A stretch of 64,000 nucleotides of DNA from NCBI GenBank assembly GCA_947044365.1, contig OX345644.1, positions 3,111,737 to 3,175,736 of the forward strand, written 5' to 3'. This document shows, piece by piece, positions 12,583 to 23,376 of the stretch. How positions within the stretch are numbered: position 1 is the stretch's first letter; the number at the start of each line of letters is the position of its first letter. Below the pieces are notes generated by a model that saw only the letters and a list, made by a program, of their open reading frames with translations, did not search any database and had not been told where the DNA came from. This stretch comes from Petrosia ficiformis. Its lineage: Eukaryota; Porifera; Demospongiae; Haplosclerida; Petrosiidae. Both the position numbers and the translations under genes were made by a program.

Positions 12583-14044
12583 CTACTTGTAAAGGTTCGT
12601 GATGCAAATAATATGGGTCTCTCTTGACCATCCGTGGTAATGAGATATCACTGCACCCATTCCATAGTTAGATGCATCCCCTGCTAATTTGATAGGGAGA
12701 GAACGGTTATAGTGAATCAATACATTAGATTGTTTTAATAATTCCTTAGCTTTTTCAAACGACTTACGACATTCCAAGGTCCACTTTCATTTGAAATCAT
12801 GACATAACAGACGATTTAGTAGATGTATCACTGTAGATATCGTATAATGGGTTATTTATGCGAGATTTATATTTATACGAATATGCGAGAGAAATCAAAA
12901 TCATATTTAAAACAAAAGCATAATTAAAATTTGCTTATACCGGTATAACTTTGTTAAGCCACGCCCCTAACGAGCACATGATTATCGATTGTGTAAAGAA
13001 ATTCACACTTGTAAAGACGAAACTACGAACACCGATGGCTGGCCTCAGACGGTATTTTAAACCTACTACTTTACTCCCAACTGCATCTGAAACAGGGATT
13101 GGTGAATTGGCAACTACAGCGGCAAATGAAGCTGTAGCAAGAGTTATTGAGGGGGGGGGGGGGGGGGCAGGTAGCAGCTGCAGTCGAAAACGTAACTTTG
13201 TTGTATTACTTTTTTTGTTGTAATAATAGCATAAATATCAATAGCATAAATTAAAAATTTTGGTTTTAGAGGAAAACGTATATAAATTTCTGAACTACAT
13301 AAATAACCCATTATACGGTAAGTTGCTCATGAATTTACCATAGTAATTAAGTAATCCGAGAAAGGCCCTCAACTGTTGTCCATTTTGAGGGGTGGGGCAT
13401 TCATTATGGCGTCTAACTTGTCTTCCAATGCATGCAGTCCATTGGCATCAATTTGATGTCCTAGATAATTTAAGAACATACACTTATCACTTCTTGCACA
13501 AACTCCATATTGTTGTAAACGATTTAACACTTCTTGCAAATTCTTCAAATGTTCATCTCGATTATATCCTGTAACTAGTAAATAGTGGATGACATGGGGC
13601 ATACCCTGTAGAACAGAGTCCATAGTACGTTGAAAAATTGCTGGGATGAGGCAATACCAAATAGTAGGCGGGTATATTGATAAAGTGTATTAATAGTGGT
13701 ATATTTTCTGGAATCGTCATCAAGAATTATTTGCTGATATGCTTGTGAAAGGTCTAATTTACAAAATTGTTGACCATCTGTAAATGTTGTGAACAATTCT
13801 TCTGGATTAGGGAGGGGGTCGGTGATCAACAATGAGAGACTGGTTTACAGAGACTTTATAGTCTCCACATATTCTTATGCGTCTTTTTTGGGTACCGGCC
13901 TACAATTCCGGCCTTCTCCAAATGATCTAATTCTATGTCTATCATGGGTTTCATTAAAATTGGTATGGGTTGAGGTCTTTTAAATAACAGTATCGCATCA
14001 GGCTTAACTTCTAGCTCTGCCTTTACATCTTTAATTGTTCCCAA
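12583..14044 (-). pseudogene. Gypsy reverse transcriptase and RNase H remnant
   Basis: The pieces at 14044-13856, 13832-13575, 13623-13369 and 12777-12583 cover RT (FCKLDLSQAYQQI, then a region equivalent to the YxDD loop that has lost residues, then GHQIDANGLH) and RNase H (LAGDASNYGMGAVISH). Frames shift between them and the catalytic YxDD motif is damaged. The TA-flanked element at 12840-13318 interrupts it. Integrase pieces follow at 12356-12066 and, past the LINE, at 10616-10538 (HVDFAGPF, with stops). Confidence 0.75.
12840..13318. mobile_element. TA-flanked MITE, family M1, copy 1
   Basis: The 479-bp element has inverted ends (CCGTATAATGGGTTATTT, one mismatch at the outermost positions) and is flanked by TA (12838-12839, 13319-13320). 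TA duplication points to a Tc1/mariner-type mover. It interrupts the gypsy pol frame exactly: with the element and one TA removed, the pol frame would be continuous. It contains a G run (13150-13167) and a short frame at 12951-13223 with LRRYFKPTTLLP, which may be captured host or transposase sequence. Confidence 0.85.
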
Positions 14045-14359
14045 CTCAGTTGAAAAGACATTGCTGTACCTCTCTAGAACGAGGTTTACACATGATTCAT
14101 TTAATTCAGCTGTAGTAAGTGTAATTGTCTTTCAATCTAAATGAATATGTTATAGCCAATCACGTCTGAAGAGGCTTGGACCCTCTCGATTGACTACATA
14201 TAGTTTCAATGTCTTCACTTGCTTATTGTAGCAAATATCCACACTCGTTTCTCCAACTATTAGCATTTTCTCACTCGTATAGGTGCATAATATAACATTA
14301 GATATTTAGTTTAATATTGGGAAGATTTTCCTTTTGTGTGTTCACAGACAATATTGATA

Positions 14360-15301
14360 TTGCAGCTCCAGTATCAAGCTCCATATAGGCACTAGCGTAC
14401 CATTGATTGAGACATTTAAATTAAAAGGTTGACTTGCACTGGAACCTAAGTGTAACATCAGGAGTTCTTCCTCCTGTGGAGTGGCCATTTAGTTTTACCT
14501 CTATTTTTATAAGTGGATTTAGATCTTACTTGACCTTTCTGTCTCTTGGGAGCTCTACAGATTGAGGCAATATGGCCCTTTTCTCACAGTTGTGACACAC
14601 AGCTTCCTTGAAGTAACAATTCTTTGATAAATGGTTAGAACGACCACAATGACTACAGCAGCTTTTAGCTTGAACACTAGTATCTTTTTGTGTAGCAGCA
14701 AAAGAAACCTTTCCCACTGTAGTAATTTCTTTTTGTCTGAAATCTTGGATATTCTTCTCAGTGGCTACAATGCCCTGAGCAATTTCAACAGCTCTTCTGA
14801 ATGTAAGATCAGGTTCTGACAACAAACATTTCTGCATTCCTTCGTGTAACAGCCCGCAGACAAACGATCTCTAAGTGCATTGTTCAAATACTGTCCAAAC
14901 TCACAGGTTGCTGCTAGCCTCTTAGGCTTGGCTACAAATTCTGCTATTGATTCTGTAGGATTCTGATTATGTTTATGAAAGTGGAATCGTTCCGCTATGA
15001 TGATTGGTTTAGGTTCATAGTGGGCTTTCAGAACAGTTTTCAATTTGTCGTAAGGCTTTCCAGCAGGTTGGTCGGGTGAGAGAAGATTACGTAGTGTTCC
15101 ATATACTTTACCTCCAAGTAAACTTAGTAGTACAGCCGATTTCCTAGCATCTTCCATGTTGTTTGCAACAGAAAACAGCTGGACTCCCTCCAAATGTGTA
15201 CTTATAGATTCCACAACGGGATCAAAATCATCAATATGGCCAAGGGTAGTCATCCTTGTCGCCAATGTAGTGTCTTGGAGAAGGATCAGGATGGATTGCA
15301 A
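14360..15301 (-). pseudogene. Gypsy gag and protease remnant
   Basis: The frame at 15301-14765 encodes a gag-like protein (motifs SLLGGKVYGTLRNLL and LKAHYEPKP). A shifted frame at 14837-14526 has two zinc knuckles, CSHCGRSNHLSKNC and the start of a second, CHNCEK. Near 14370 the reverse strand reads ELDTGAAISILS, the aspartic-protease DTGA site. At least one frameshift separates the pieces, so it is not functional as written. Confidence 0.75.
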
Positions 15302-15390
15302 TGGATTTATATCAAGTGACTTTTTCTATAATATTATTTTTACACGAGGAGAGCACTCTATCGAGGATGCTCAGAAACATAACAAATAAT

Positions 15391-15460
15391 TGTTGGGAAA
15401 GCACTTAACAGAACTAATTAGTAAAAAATCGTTTAATCAACGTTGGAATAATTTTCTTCA
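15391..15460 (+). repeat. Copia 5' LTR, internally deleted
   Basis: This 70-bp LTR matches the two ends of the 203-bp 3' LTR but lacks 133 bp between CTAATTA and GTAAAAAATC. The deletion endpoints share TTA, which suggests slippage or microhomology repair after insertion. Confidence 0.9.
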
Positions 15461-15475
15461 GGTTATGAGCCCAGC

Positions 15476-16182
15476 ATGTCTGACAAATACGTATCTATCG
15501 TTCCTCTGACTGGTGCTAATTTTTCAACGTTGAAAGTACAGTGTCAAATGGCGCTCATGAAGGATGGACTTTGGGGAATAGTAAATGGATCTGAGACGGT
15601 ACCTGAAGATGCCAGCGCTGAACGTCGGTCGAAGTTCGAAACAAGAAAAGACCGTGCCCTGGCTACTGTCATGTTATCAATTGATCCGTCTTTGCTCTAC
15701 CTAATTGGAGACCCCGAGATCCAGTCACCGTATGGACAACGCTATCCAACCAGTTCCAGAAGAAAATCTGGGCCAATCGCCTAGCCCTTTGGCGCAAGCT
15801 GCATTCTGTACACCTACGAGAGAGACAATCTGTCCAAGATCATATTAAAGCCATGACAGAACTATTCAATGAACTAGCTGTGGTAGGAGACAACATTGAC
15901 GATGATGATCGCGTCATATACTATTTGGCCAGTCTACCCGAGTCCTTCAACATACTTGTAACCGCATTGGAGGCAAGCAGTGATGTTCCTAAAATGGAGA
16001 ATGTCATTGAGCGACTGCTACATGGAGAGCAGAAACTCAAAGACCGTAGCAGATTTGGAAGGACGAAAGAAGAGGTAATGACTGTGAAACACAAAAGAGG
16101 ACCTCAGTGTTACTATTGTAAAAGGTTCGAACACATTAAACTGACGTACTGTTTGTTCCTGAGTTATCCTACAACCTATTGA
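15476..16182 (+). pseudogene. Copia gag remnant
   Basis: The frame starts MSDKYVSIVPLTGANFSTLK at 15476, the usual copia gag opening, and breaks at 15784. A second piece (15853-16182) has LFNELAVVGDNIDDDD and a partial zinc knuckle, CYYCKRFEHIK. The sequence then jumps into a region normally found after the protease (VPELSYNLLSV, other frame), so the protease is deleted. Confidence 0.8.
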
Positions 16183-17509
16183 GTGTGCATAAAGTTGTTG
16201 AGAAAGATAACAAGGTAAACTTCATCAATTCAAAGTGTTATCATCAGAGATAGAAGGCAAAGATTGGTTGCTGTGGGTATGTTACAGGACGGACTCTATC
16301 ATGTGTGTACCGAACAAGTACACGTCAATTTAACCAGTGACCAAGTGTCCAGTTGTCGTTTATTTACAAATGAAGACCTATGGCACTATAGGTATGGTCA
16401 CCTTAGTGTGAAGAATGTACAGGAGTTAGCTCGCGATAACCTTGTTGAAGGCTACAACTATGCTCCCTCAAAGGAGATTCAGTTTTGTGAATCATGTTTA
16501 GAAGGCAAGCAGCATGGAAGCCCCTTTCCGAACAACTCAAACAGCAGAGCCAAAGAACCTCTAGAGTTTGTGCACACAGACGTGTGTCGAAAACTCAACG
16601 AAAAGTCACTGAGTGGCTCTGAATATTTCCTTACATTTGTTGATGACTACACATGATACATCTGGGTATACGTGCTGAGAAACAAGTCGGATGTCTTCAA
16701 ACAATTCACAGAGTGGATGGCTATGGCTGAACAGTTAACAGGAAAACGCCTAAAGGTACTTAGAAGCGACAATGGCGGTGAATATACTTCATCAGAATTC
16801 AAAGAATATCTGAAACAGAATGGAGTTATACATCAACTCACGGTTCCTAAATGTCCTGAACAGAACGGCGTAGCCGAAAGGCTGAATAGAACACTGGTAG
16901 AAATGGTCCGTTCAATGTTGGCCAGTTCCATTTTGCCACCAAGGTTTTGGGCAGAAGCACTCAATACAGCGACCTATCTCCGTAATCGTTGCCCTTCTCG
17001 AGCTGTTGAAGGAAAGACACCATTTGAATTACTAGCTGGAGCAAAACCCAGGTGGGACATCTGAGAATCTTTGACTGTGTTGCATATTGTCATATTCTGG
17101 ATGACGAGCGACATAAATTAGATTTCAAATCAAGAAAGTGCATCTTCCTCGGTTACTCAGAGAATAGAAAAGGTTACCGATTGTATGACAGCAAAAGGCA
17201 AAGGATAGTCCATAGTAGGGATGTTGTTTTCGACGAGACCACAAATGGATTCGAGAAGGAGAGTAATGCATCTCACAAAAAACAGTATATCCGAATTAAT
17301 ATAGAAGATGATGTGGACAACATCCAGGCATCAGACGAGACCATGGAAATTGATACAAGTCAAAATGAACAAAATCACACGGAAGAACCAACATTGAGAA
17401 GGTCTACAAGAACCCGCATGCCTCCTGATTACTACGGAACTTATGTTAACGTTGCTGAAAATGTGATGGAACCCATAAATGAAGCATTGACTGGAGACAA
17501 AAGAGAGAA
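16183..17509 (+). pseudogene. Copia integrase remnant
   Basis: It contains the pre-integrase zinc finger (WHYRYGHLSVKNV followed by CESCLEGKQ) and the DDE core: HTDV near 16575, LRSDNGGEY near 16770, and PEQNGVAERLNRTL near 16855. A TGA at 16654-16656 follows FVDDYT, where copia proteins usually have Arg, consistent with CGA to TGA decay. A frameshift near 17052 separates it from GHLRIFDCVAY. Not functional as written. Confidence 0.85.
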
Positions 17510-17549
17510 ATGGAAAGCACTCATGTCCAACTTTGCCATGGACTGTCCT

Positions 17550-18095
17550 AGTTGGCTTTACAATTCCCTATATGTCCTGTTCCATACTGGGTATTCCTTT
17601 GTGTCTGTCCTGTTCCATACTGGGTATTTGGTATTCTAGGACATCCCAGGATGATGATGCTGGGTATTCAAGGACATCCCAGGATGGTATGTTGTATCCT
17701 GCTGAATACCCTCAATCCTTAATGTCTGTCCTGTTTCATGATACTGGGTATTCAAGGACATCCCCAGTCCCATGATACCGGGTATTCAAGAACATCCCAG
17801 GATGATCCTTTGGGGGTCATGGAACAGGGTATTCAAGGACATCCCCAGTTTCATGATACTGGGTATTCAAGGACATCCCAGGATGATCCTTTGGGGGTCC
17901 TGCTGAATACCCTCAAACCTTAGTGTCTGTCCTGTCCTATGATACTGGGTATTCAAGGACATCCCAAGATGGTACATTGTATCCTGCTGAATACCCTCAA
18001 TCCTTAGTGTCTGTCCTGTCCCATGATACAGGGTATTCAAGGACATCCCAGGATGGTACATTGTATCCTGCTGAATACCCTCAATCCTTGGTAAT
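17550..18095 (+). repeat. Left-arm minisatellite of the foldback element
   Basis: Variable tandem copies contain GATACTGGGTATTCAAGGAC, CATCCCAGGATG and GCTGAATACCCTCAATCCTT. The full unit is about 90-100 bp, with shorter partial units. The right arm carries the same unit inverted. Confidence 0.85.
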
Positions 18096-18329
18096 ATTAT
18101 AATAGAATTATATTTCAGAAGGCTCAGTTTCACATATCAATGGTGTATGGCCAGTTTTCCCACTCAAACAGCAAGCTTTAAAGCTCATTGGCTTAATTTT
18201 CACTACGTGCAGTAGACGTGTTCATTTCTCCATATAAAAGACCAGTGACCTTATAACCACGTTGGCCTTTTTCTTAGCTCAGTAAGCGTAAAAGTGTCTA
18301 TAGTTTTCTTTGCTATTTTATTTGTTATT

Positions 18330-20524
18330 TCTGATTGAGCAATCTTACGATGGAAGAAGTTTTAGTGACTATGAAAAACCTAATGGAAAAGTTCGATGTG
18401 CTGAAGATCCAAGCTCTTCCAGATCTTGGAGCAGATCGACAAGAAGAGCCAGAGAGGACAGATCCCTTTCCAGGTCTTGAAGTAGACCGACAAGGAAAGG
18501 AAGGGAAAACAAGTCCCATTCACGAAGCCCAGTTTAACGGAGACACAGAAGCTGGGCTGATTGTATGGTAGATGATGAAAACAAGACTCCTGACTATGAG
18601 AAGGAGATCCATTTTGAGGATGAAGATTCACAGTGCGAGACTAAACTGGTGAAAGTCTCGTTTTAGACAAAATCCTTTTTGCCTAACAGTAGCCGCATCC
18701 AGACGTGGAGTCGTTTTGGGCTACCAAAAGTTGCAGCTACAAGAACACCTCAACTGGACCCGTTCGTGAAGACGGAGTCAACAGTGCGACCAAGTTGACG
18801 AACAGGCAGCTGGTGAGAATACAGACCTTTGTCTTTGACAGTTTGGCGCCGCCGATTTCCATTCTAGAATGTGACAATCAGGGAGGCTCATTGTCACACG
18901 AGGAGGTGATAATTGCTGTGAAGACAGCAGTTCAATTGGTTGGAAATACTAATGCCCAAATCTCCCGACTCCGGAAGGAAAAAGTGACCTGCAATATTAA
19001 CAAAGGTAATTTTAAAGAAGCAGCCCCATTGCTGTTTGGTCCAGACTTTGCAAAGAAGTGAAAAGAATATATTGAGCAGGTGAAAGCCATGAGATCCAGC
19101 ATTGTCAGACCTGAACAACAGCAGTTTTTTCGAAGTGCTTCCCCCCCCCATCATTCGGGTGGGGGGCCACAGTCAAAGATTGTGGAGAGGTGGAAGCCTC
19201 AACTTCAGGAAAGGTGGCAGAGACTACCCGTTCTACCGGCAAGGGTACAAGCAAAACCAGAGTCAAGGTCCTCCACAGAACAAAGGGAGGAACTAAGGAC
19301 AGATTATGTAAAAAAATTTGTTCAAATAAAAGAAGTAAAAAATATTATAGTCAATCAAATTGCATGGATGGGGATAGTACATATAAACTCCCTAAACAAG
19401 GTAGCTGGAAGACTACAGCATCACATACCGTATAGCGGGTTTTTTTCGTTTGGCTCTAAATTTTTTTTTCTAAGTATGTTTACTTAGTTGGACGAAATTT
19501 TAGCATACGAATATTAACCCTTTGAGTGCGATATGCATATACCTTTTTAATTAAACGCGGCGTGCACATATATACATGCGTATAATGTTTAGCGACTTCA
19601 AACAACCCTTAAACTATCATAGAACTGTTTCAAATTTTCCATACGTTATTATCTGACTTGTAACTAAGTGCCTACCAAGTTTAAAGAACCGCATTACTTC
19701 CATGGAAGACTGAGAGCAGACAGACTCGACAGAGGAGACGGTCACCCCATCTTTCTGGAAAGTGAACGCTTGTACTGACTTACCAATATCTCGCTTAACT
19801 CTGTACCACATATCTTTGTATACATCATCAAAGCTCATTACAAGTGATAAAATTATTGGTCACGTGTGATGGGCGTGGCTATGTTGATTGATATTATGAC
19901 AAGATGAAAATAAAAGACAACGAAAATTTATTCTAAAGCATGGATACAAAATTAACGAAAATTTTCACCTACGAAAATAACCCGCTATACGGTAGCCAAC
20001 TGGAAGTTGGTAACAAAAGATCAGTGGGTTTGGAATGCAGTAAAAGGTTATCACATAGATCTAATATCAGAACCCTTCCAAATAAAAATGCCTACTCCTC
20101 CCACATTCAATCAAGAGCAGTTCGCACTGATCCATAAAGGAGCTAATAAACAAGGGTGGGGTTTCAGAAGCGCTGAATCCCCAAGCCCAGATGGGTTTTT
20201 ACTCGAACCTATTCCTAGTCCCAAAAAAAGATGGGGGCCAACAACCAGTGATAAACTTGAAAGCCCTAAACGAATTCTTTCAAACGCAACACTTCAAGAT
20301 GGAAGGAATGCATACTTTGAAGGAATTAGTGAGACCCGGAGATTGGCTCGCAAAACTAGATCTAAAAGACGCATACCTTACAATTCCTATACATCAGAAT
20401 CACAGAAAGTTTCTCAGGTTTCTCTTCTTAGAGAAAACTTACGAATTCAAGCAGTTAGTTGGTCTAGCAAAGGACCTATGGATGTGGTGTCTGGAGAGAA
20501 ACATCCACATCACAGCACAACACC
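18330..20524 (+). mobile_element. DIRS-type retrotransposon remnant
   Basis: A gag-like region (18335-19300, several frames) has AQISRLRKEKV, AAPLLFGPDFAKK and a glycine/proline-rich tail. RT follows: WKLVTKDQWVWNAVKGYHIDL in part before the frame shifts, then SNLFLVPKKDGGQQPVINLK, GDWLAKLDLKDAYLTIPIH and a jump to WCLERNIHITAQH, a DIRS RNase H motif. The RT palm is therefore partly deleted and no tyrosine recombinase is seen. A TA-flanked MITE sits inside it at 19428-19992. Confidence 0.8.
19428..19992. mobile_element. TA-flanked MITE, family M1, copy 2
   Basis: The 565-bp element has inverted ends CCGTATAGCGGGTT and TA on each side (19426-19427, 19993-19994). The ends resemble copy 1 (CCGTATAATGGGTT). 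It interrupts the DIRS frame between VAGRLQHH and NWKLVTKDQW; with a single TA the frame is continuous. Its interior differs from copy 1 and includes TTAACCCTTTGAGTGCG, reminiscent of a piggyBac end. Confidence 0.85.
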
Positions 20525-20830
20525 CACCTACCCAGGATGTCCTTGAATACCCAGTATCATGGAATAGGACAGACACTAAGGATTAAGGGTATTCAGCAGG
20601 ACCCCAAAGGATCATCCTGGGATTTCCTTGAATACCCGGTATCATAGGACAGGACAGACACTAAGGATTGAGGGTATTGAGCAGAGCAAAGGATCATCCC
20701 GGGATCTCCTTGAATACCCAGTATCATAGGACAGGACAGACACTAAGGATTGAGGGTAATCAGCACTATCCCCAAACTTCCCTGTGATGTCCTTGAGTAC
20801 CCAGTATCATGGGACAGCAACATAGGAAAG
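20525..20830 (-). repeat. Right-arm minisatellite of the foldback element
   Basis: About three copies of the left-arm unit in reverse orientation (TGAATACCCAGTATCAT on the plus strand). The array begins directly at the break in the DIRS reading frame. Confidence 0.85.
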
Positions 20831-20926
20831 TGATATCACAAGATATATATGTAGTCCTGGCCTCCTGGGATACTAAGGCACAAAGAGGATTACAAAGACA
20901 GTCCATGGCAAAGTTGGACATCACTC

Positions 20927-22429
20927 ATGGAAAGAGGCTATGGAAGCTGAGTTTGCATCCTTGAAGTCAAACAAAGTCCGGGAATTAATAAGACCACCAA
21001 AAGAGGCTCCAGTAATAAGTTGCAAGTGGGTTTTTAAACGAAAAGTAGGAGAGAATGGTTTGGTTGAGAGATACAAGGCTCGTCTTGTGGCCCAAGGGTA
21101 AACACAGAGACCCGGTCTGGACTACGAGGAGACTTTCTCACCAGTTGTGAGATTCGAATCACTTTGTGTTGTTCTCACGTTGGCTACTCACCGAGATTTA
21201 AATGTTCATCAAATGGATGTAAAAACAGCTTTTCTCAACGGTGAGCTGAACGATCTGATGTATATGAAACAGTCAGAAGCTTTTGTGAAGAAAGGTGAAG
21301 AGGGTCTCGTATGCAAAATGAAACGGAGCATATATGGACTTAAACAGTCCCCGAGGTGCTGGAATTCAGCATTGGATGTCCACTTGAGAAGCATTGGCTT
21401 TGTCCATACAAAAAGTGATCCATGTATATACGTTGCTGAAGAAGGAGAACCTTTCATCATTGCAATCTATGTAGATGATATTCTTCTAGCAGGTCAGACT
21501 GATGTACGTATAGCAGAAGTGAAAGACGCACTAACCAATCGTTTTGATATCAAAGATCTGGGTCAGGTTAATAGTTTTCTTGGAGTAAACATTATCCAGA
21601 ATTTGGAGAAAGGTACTATATGGGCCGACCAACCATCCTACACCGAAAGCATCTTGAAACACTTCAACATGAGAGATACAAAGGCAGCCAAAACTCCAGT
21701 GAATTCCTTTCTGAAGCTCATCAAAGCACTGGATGACTCTGAATGCATGGATCAAGAGCTTTACCAATCTGCTGTGGGCAAACTGTTGTACCTGAGCACT
21801 CGTTCCCGTCCTGATATTGCTTTCGCAGTCTCAAAGGTTGCTAGATACACATCTAAGCCCACTGTGGTATACTGGAAAGCCGTCAAACACATTTTTAGAT
21901 ATCTTGTTGGAACCATCAATCATGGAATATTTTTTAGCAGAAGCAGCTCAAGTGAGTGTATCGGATACTCCGATGCTGACTGGGGAGGAGACCTTGATGA
22001 TAGAAAGTCTACCTCAGGATTCATTTACCTGATAGGAGAAGAATCAGTAAGCTGAAGCAGTCGTAAGCAAAACAGTGTTGCTCTGTCGACTTCTGAAGCC
22101 GAGTATGTAGCTCTGGCATATGCAGCACAGGAAGCCATCTGGTTACGTCAACTAATGTCCGAATTGACCAAGACTCCTATCAAGACGATAACCATCAATG
22201 AAGACAACCAGTCTGCAATATGCTCATCAAAGAATCCACAATTTCATGGACAGAGTAAGCACATATCCATTAAACACCATTTTCTAAGAGATCAAGTGAA
22301 AGAAGGCTCGATCAAAGTCAAGTATTGTCGTACATGTTTACAAAGGGTCTCAGTGGAGAACGATTTATGAAATTAAGTAAAATGGCTAGCGTTCAAGAAC
22401 TGCTGAACGTAGTATCTGTCAAGTGAGAA
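20927..22429 (+). pseudogene. Copia reverse transcriptase and RNase H remnant
   Basis: RT motifs: CKWVFKRKVGENG, RYKARLVAQG, then a stop at 21099-21101, QMDVKTAFLNGEL, YGLKQSPRCWN and the intact catalytic AIYVDDILLAG. RNase H has SDADWGGDLDDRKSTSG, then a TGA at 22053-22055 where Trp is usual, and STSEAEYVALA. The 5' half of pol lies beyond the foldback insertion. Confidence 0.88.
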
Positions 22430-22433
22430 GGAG

Positions 22434-22636
22434 TGTTGGGAAAGCACTTAACAGAACTAATTACACTACATGTTAATTATTATTTTGTAATTATACACAT
22501 ACTCACATGTATTTTGGGTTTTTCCCTTTTCATGCTTTTGATTATATATATATATACGTTGGAATTCTGATCTTTTGTAGTATTAAGGTTCTCTTAGTAA
22601 AAAATCGTTTAATCAACGTTGGAATAATTTTCTTCA
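22434..22636 (+). repeat. Copia 3' LTR, full length
   Basis: This is a 203-bp LTR with TG...CA ends, and it includes a short (TA)n run near 22543-22554. Its first 30 and last 40 bases are identical to the truncated 5' LTR, so the insertion may be fairly recent apart from the deletion. Confidence 0.92.
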
Positions 22637-22731
22637 ATAATTAATTACATTTACTAAAAACATTAATATACTACAGGTTTCCTGTATGACTTATGTCACA
22701 TACGCATTGTATACAAAGTTTGCAACATATT

Positions 22732-22747
22732 GGGGGGGGGGGGGGGG
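22732..22747. repeat. Poly-G run
   Basis: Sixteen G in a row in intergenic sequence. Its length may be unreliable in the assembly. Nothing else was recognised between 22642 and 22838. Confidence 0.9.
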
Positions 22748-22838
22748 TGTTGTACAAATGAACAGGTGCTTGACAATACTGAGAAAAACAGGAACAATTC
22801 AGCTCAGGGAATCAGCAATTAATAGTTGTTGTAACTAA

Positions 22839-23049
22839 AGGCTGGTTCACGAGGCCTTGCGTTGTGTAAGTGTGTTGAATTGTGAAAATGATGAGCTTCT
22901 TTTAATGCCGTCAGACGCAATGTAACGCAAGAATAGAATCTGATTCTATCTTTGCGTCAGCTGTGTTGCGTTTGACCAATCAGTTTTCAGAATTTTATCA
23001 CAACGCAACTGACGCAAAGCAAGGCTTGCATCATTTTGTGAACCAGCCT
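22839..23049. mobile_element. MITE family M2, copy 1
   Basis: A 211-bp element with inverted ends AGGCTGGTTCAC, flanked by TAA on both sides. A second copy is at 39735-39948. Both contain CAGTTTTCAGAATTTTATCA-like internal sequence. The TAA flank would suit a Harbinger-type mover, but copy 2 supports only TA. Confidence 0.8.
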
Positions 23050-23180
23050 TAAAATACATTGCAAAACTTGTGCACTGTTTAACAAGTAAGAAAATGGCAA
23101 CTATATTATGTTTTTGAGATTAAGTTATCAGCAATAAATATAAGTGATTCAATACAAAGCACTGCAGCAATCATAGGAAT

Positions 23181-23231
23181 ACTTTTTATGGCCCGTAGGG
23201 CCATCCCTATAATTGCTTTCCACGGGGTTTA

Positions 23232-23273
<42 letters not shown>

Positions 23274-23376
23274 TTGTGTCACTTGCGCGACTATGCGTTG
23301 TATACGTAGTTAAGGAAGTTGCGTCATTCCCGGGGGCTCGGTCAATTAATGGGCGTGGCGCGTAAAAGAACGCGCG
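23181..23376 (+). mobile_element. Dispersed repeat family A, copy 2
   Basis: This copy shares GGCCATCCCTATAATTGC, a (TA)n core and the ATACGTAGTTAAGGAAG block with copies 1 and 3. Compared with copy 1 it extends further right (GGGCGTGGCGCGTAAA...CGCGCG), as in copy 3. Confidence 0.8.

Larger units (their letters stand above)
10538..15301 (-). mobile_element. Ty3/gypsy retrotransposon remnant, interrupted
   Basis: On the minus strand, fragments appear in gypsy order: gag with zinc knuckles (15301-14526), a protease motif near 14370, reverse transcriptase (14044-13369), RNase H (12777-12583), integrase N-terminal region (12356-12066) and integrase core (10616-10538). A LINE lies between the two integrase pieces and a TA-flanked MITE interrupts pol. 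No LTRs were recognised. Confidence 0.8.
17518..20926. mobile_element. Foldback-like composite transposon with 8-bp target duplication
   Basis: ATGGAAAG occurs at 17510-17517 and 20927-20934. Removing the 3,409 bp between them plus one repeat makes the copia pol frame continuous, so this is a true target duplication. The ends are inverted for 25 bp (ATGTCCAACTTTGCCATGG...), and the outermost five bases differ (CACTC left, GAGTG right when complemented). Both ends run into arrays of the same tandem repeat in opposite orientation. That structure matches foldback elements such as the sea-urchin TU type. The middle holds a DIRS remnant. Confidence 0.8.
15391..22636 (+). mobile_element. Ty1/copia LTR retrotransposon, interrupted, 5-bp target duplication
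   Basis: Both LTRs begin TGTTGGGAAAGC and end TTCTTCA, and the element is flanked by ATAAT (15386-15390 and 22637-22641). Right after the 5' LTR, GGTTATGAGCCCAGC resembles the primer-binding site of copia elements. A purine tract (GAGAAGGAG) precedes the 3' LTR. The order gag, integrase, RT, RNase H is the copia order; the protease is missing. A 3.4-kb foldback-like element splits pol at 17518-20926. Confidence 0.92.

Noticed and set aside
18335..18571. Independent host gene starting MSNLTMEEVLVTMKNLMEKF
   Set aside because: Position and following sequence show it is the start of a DIRS gag remnant inside the foldback element.
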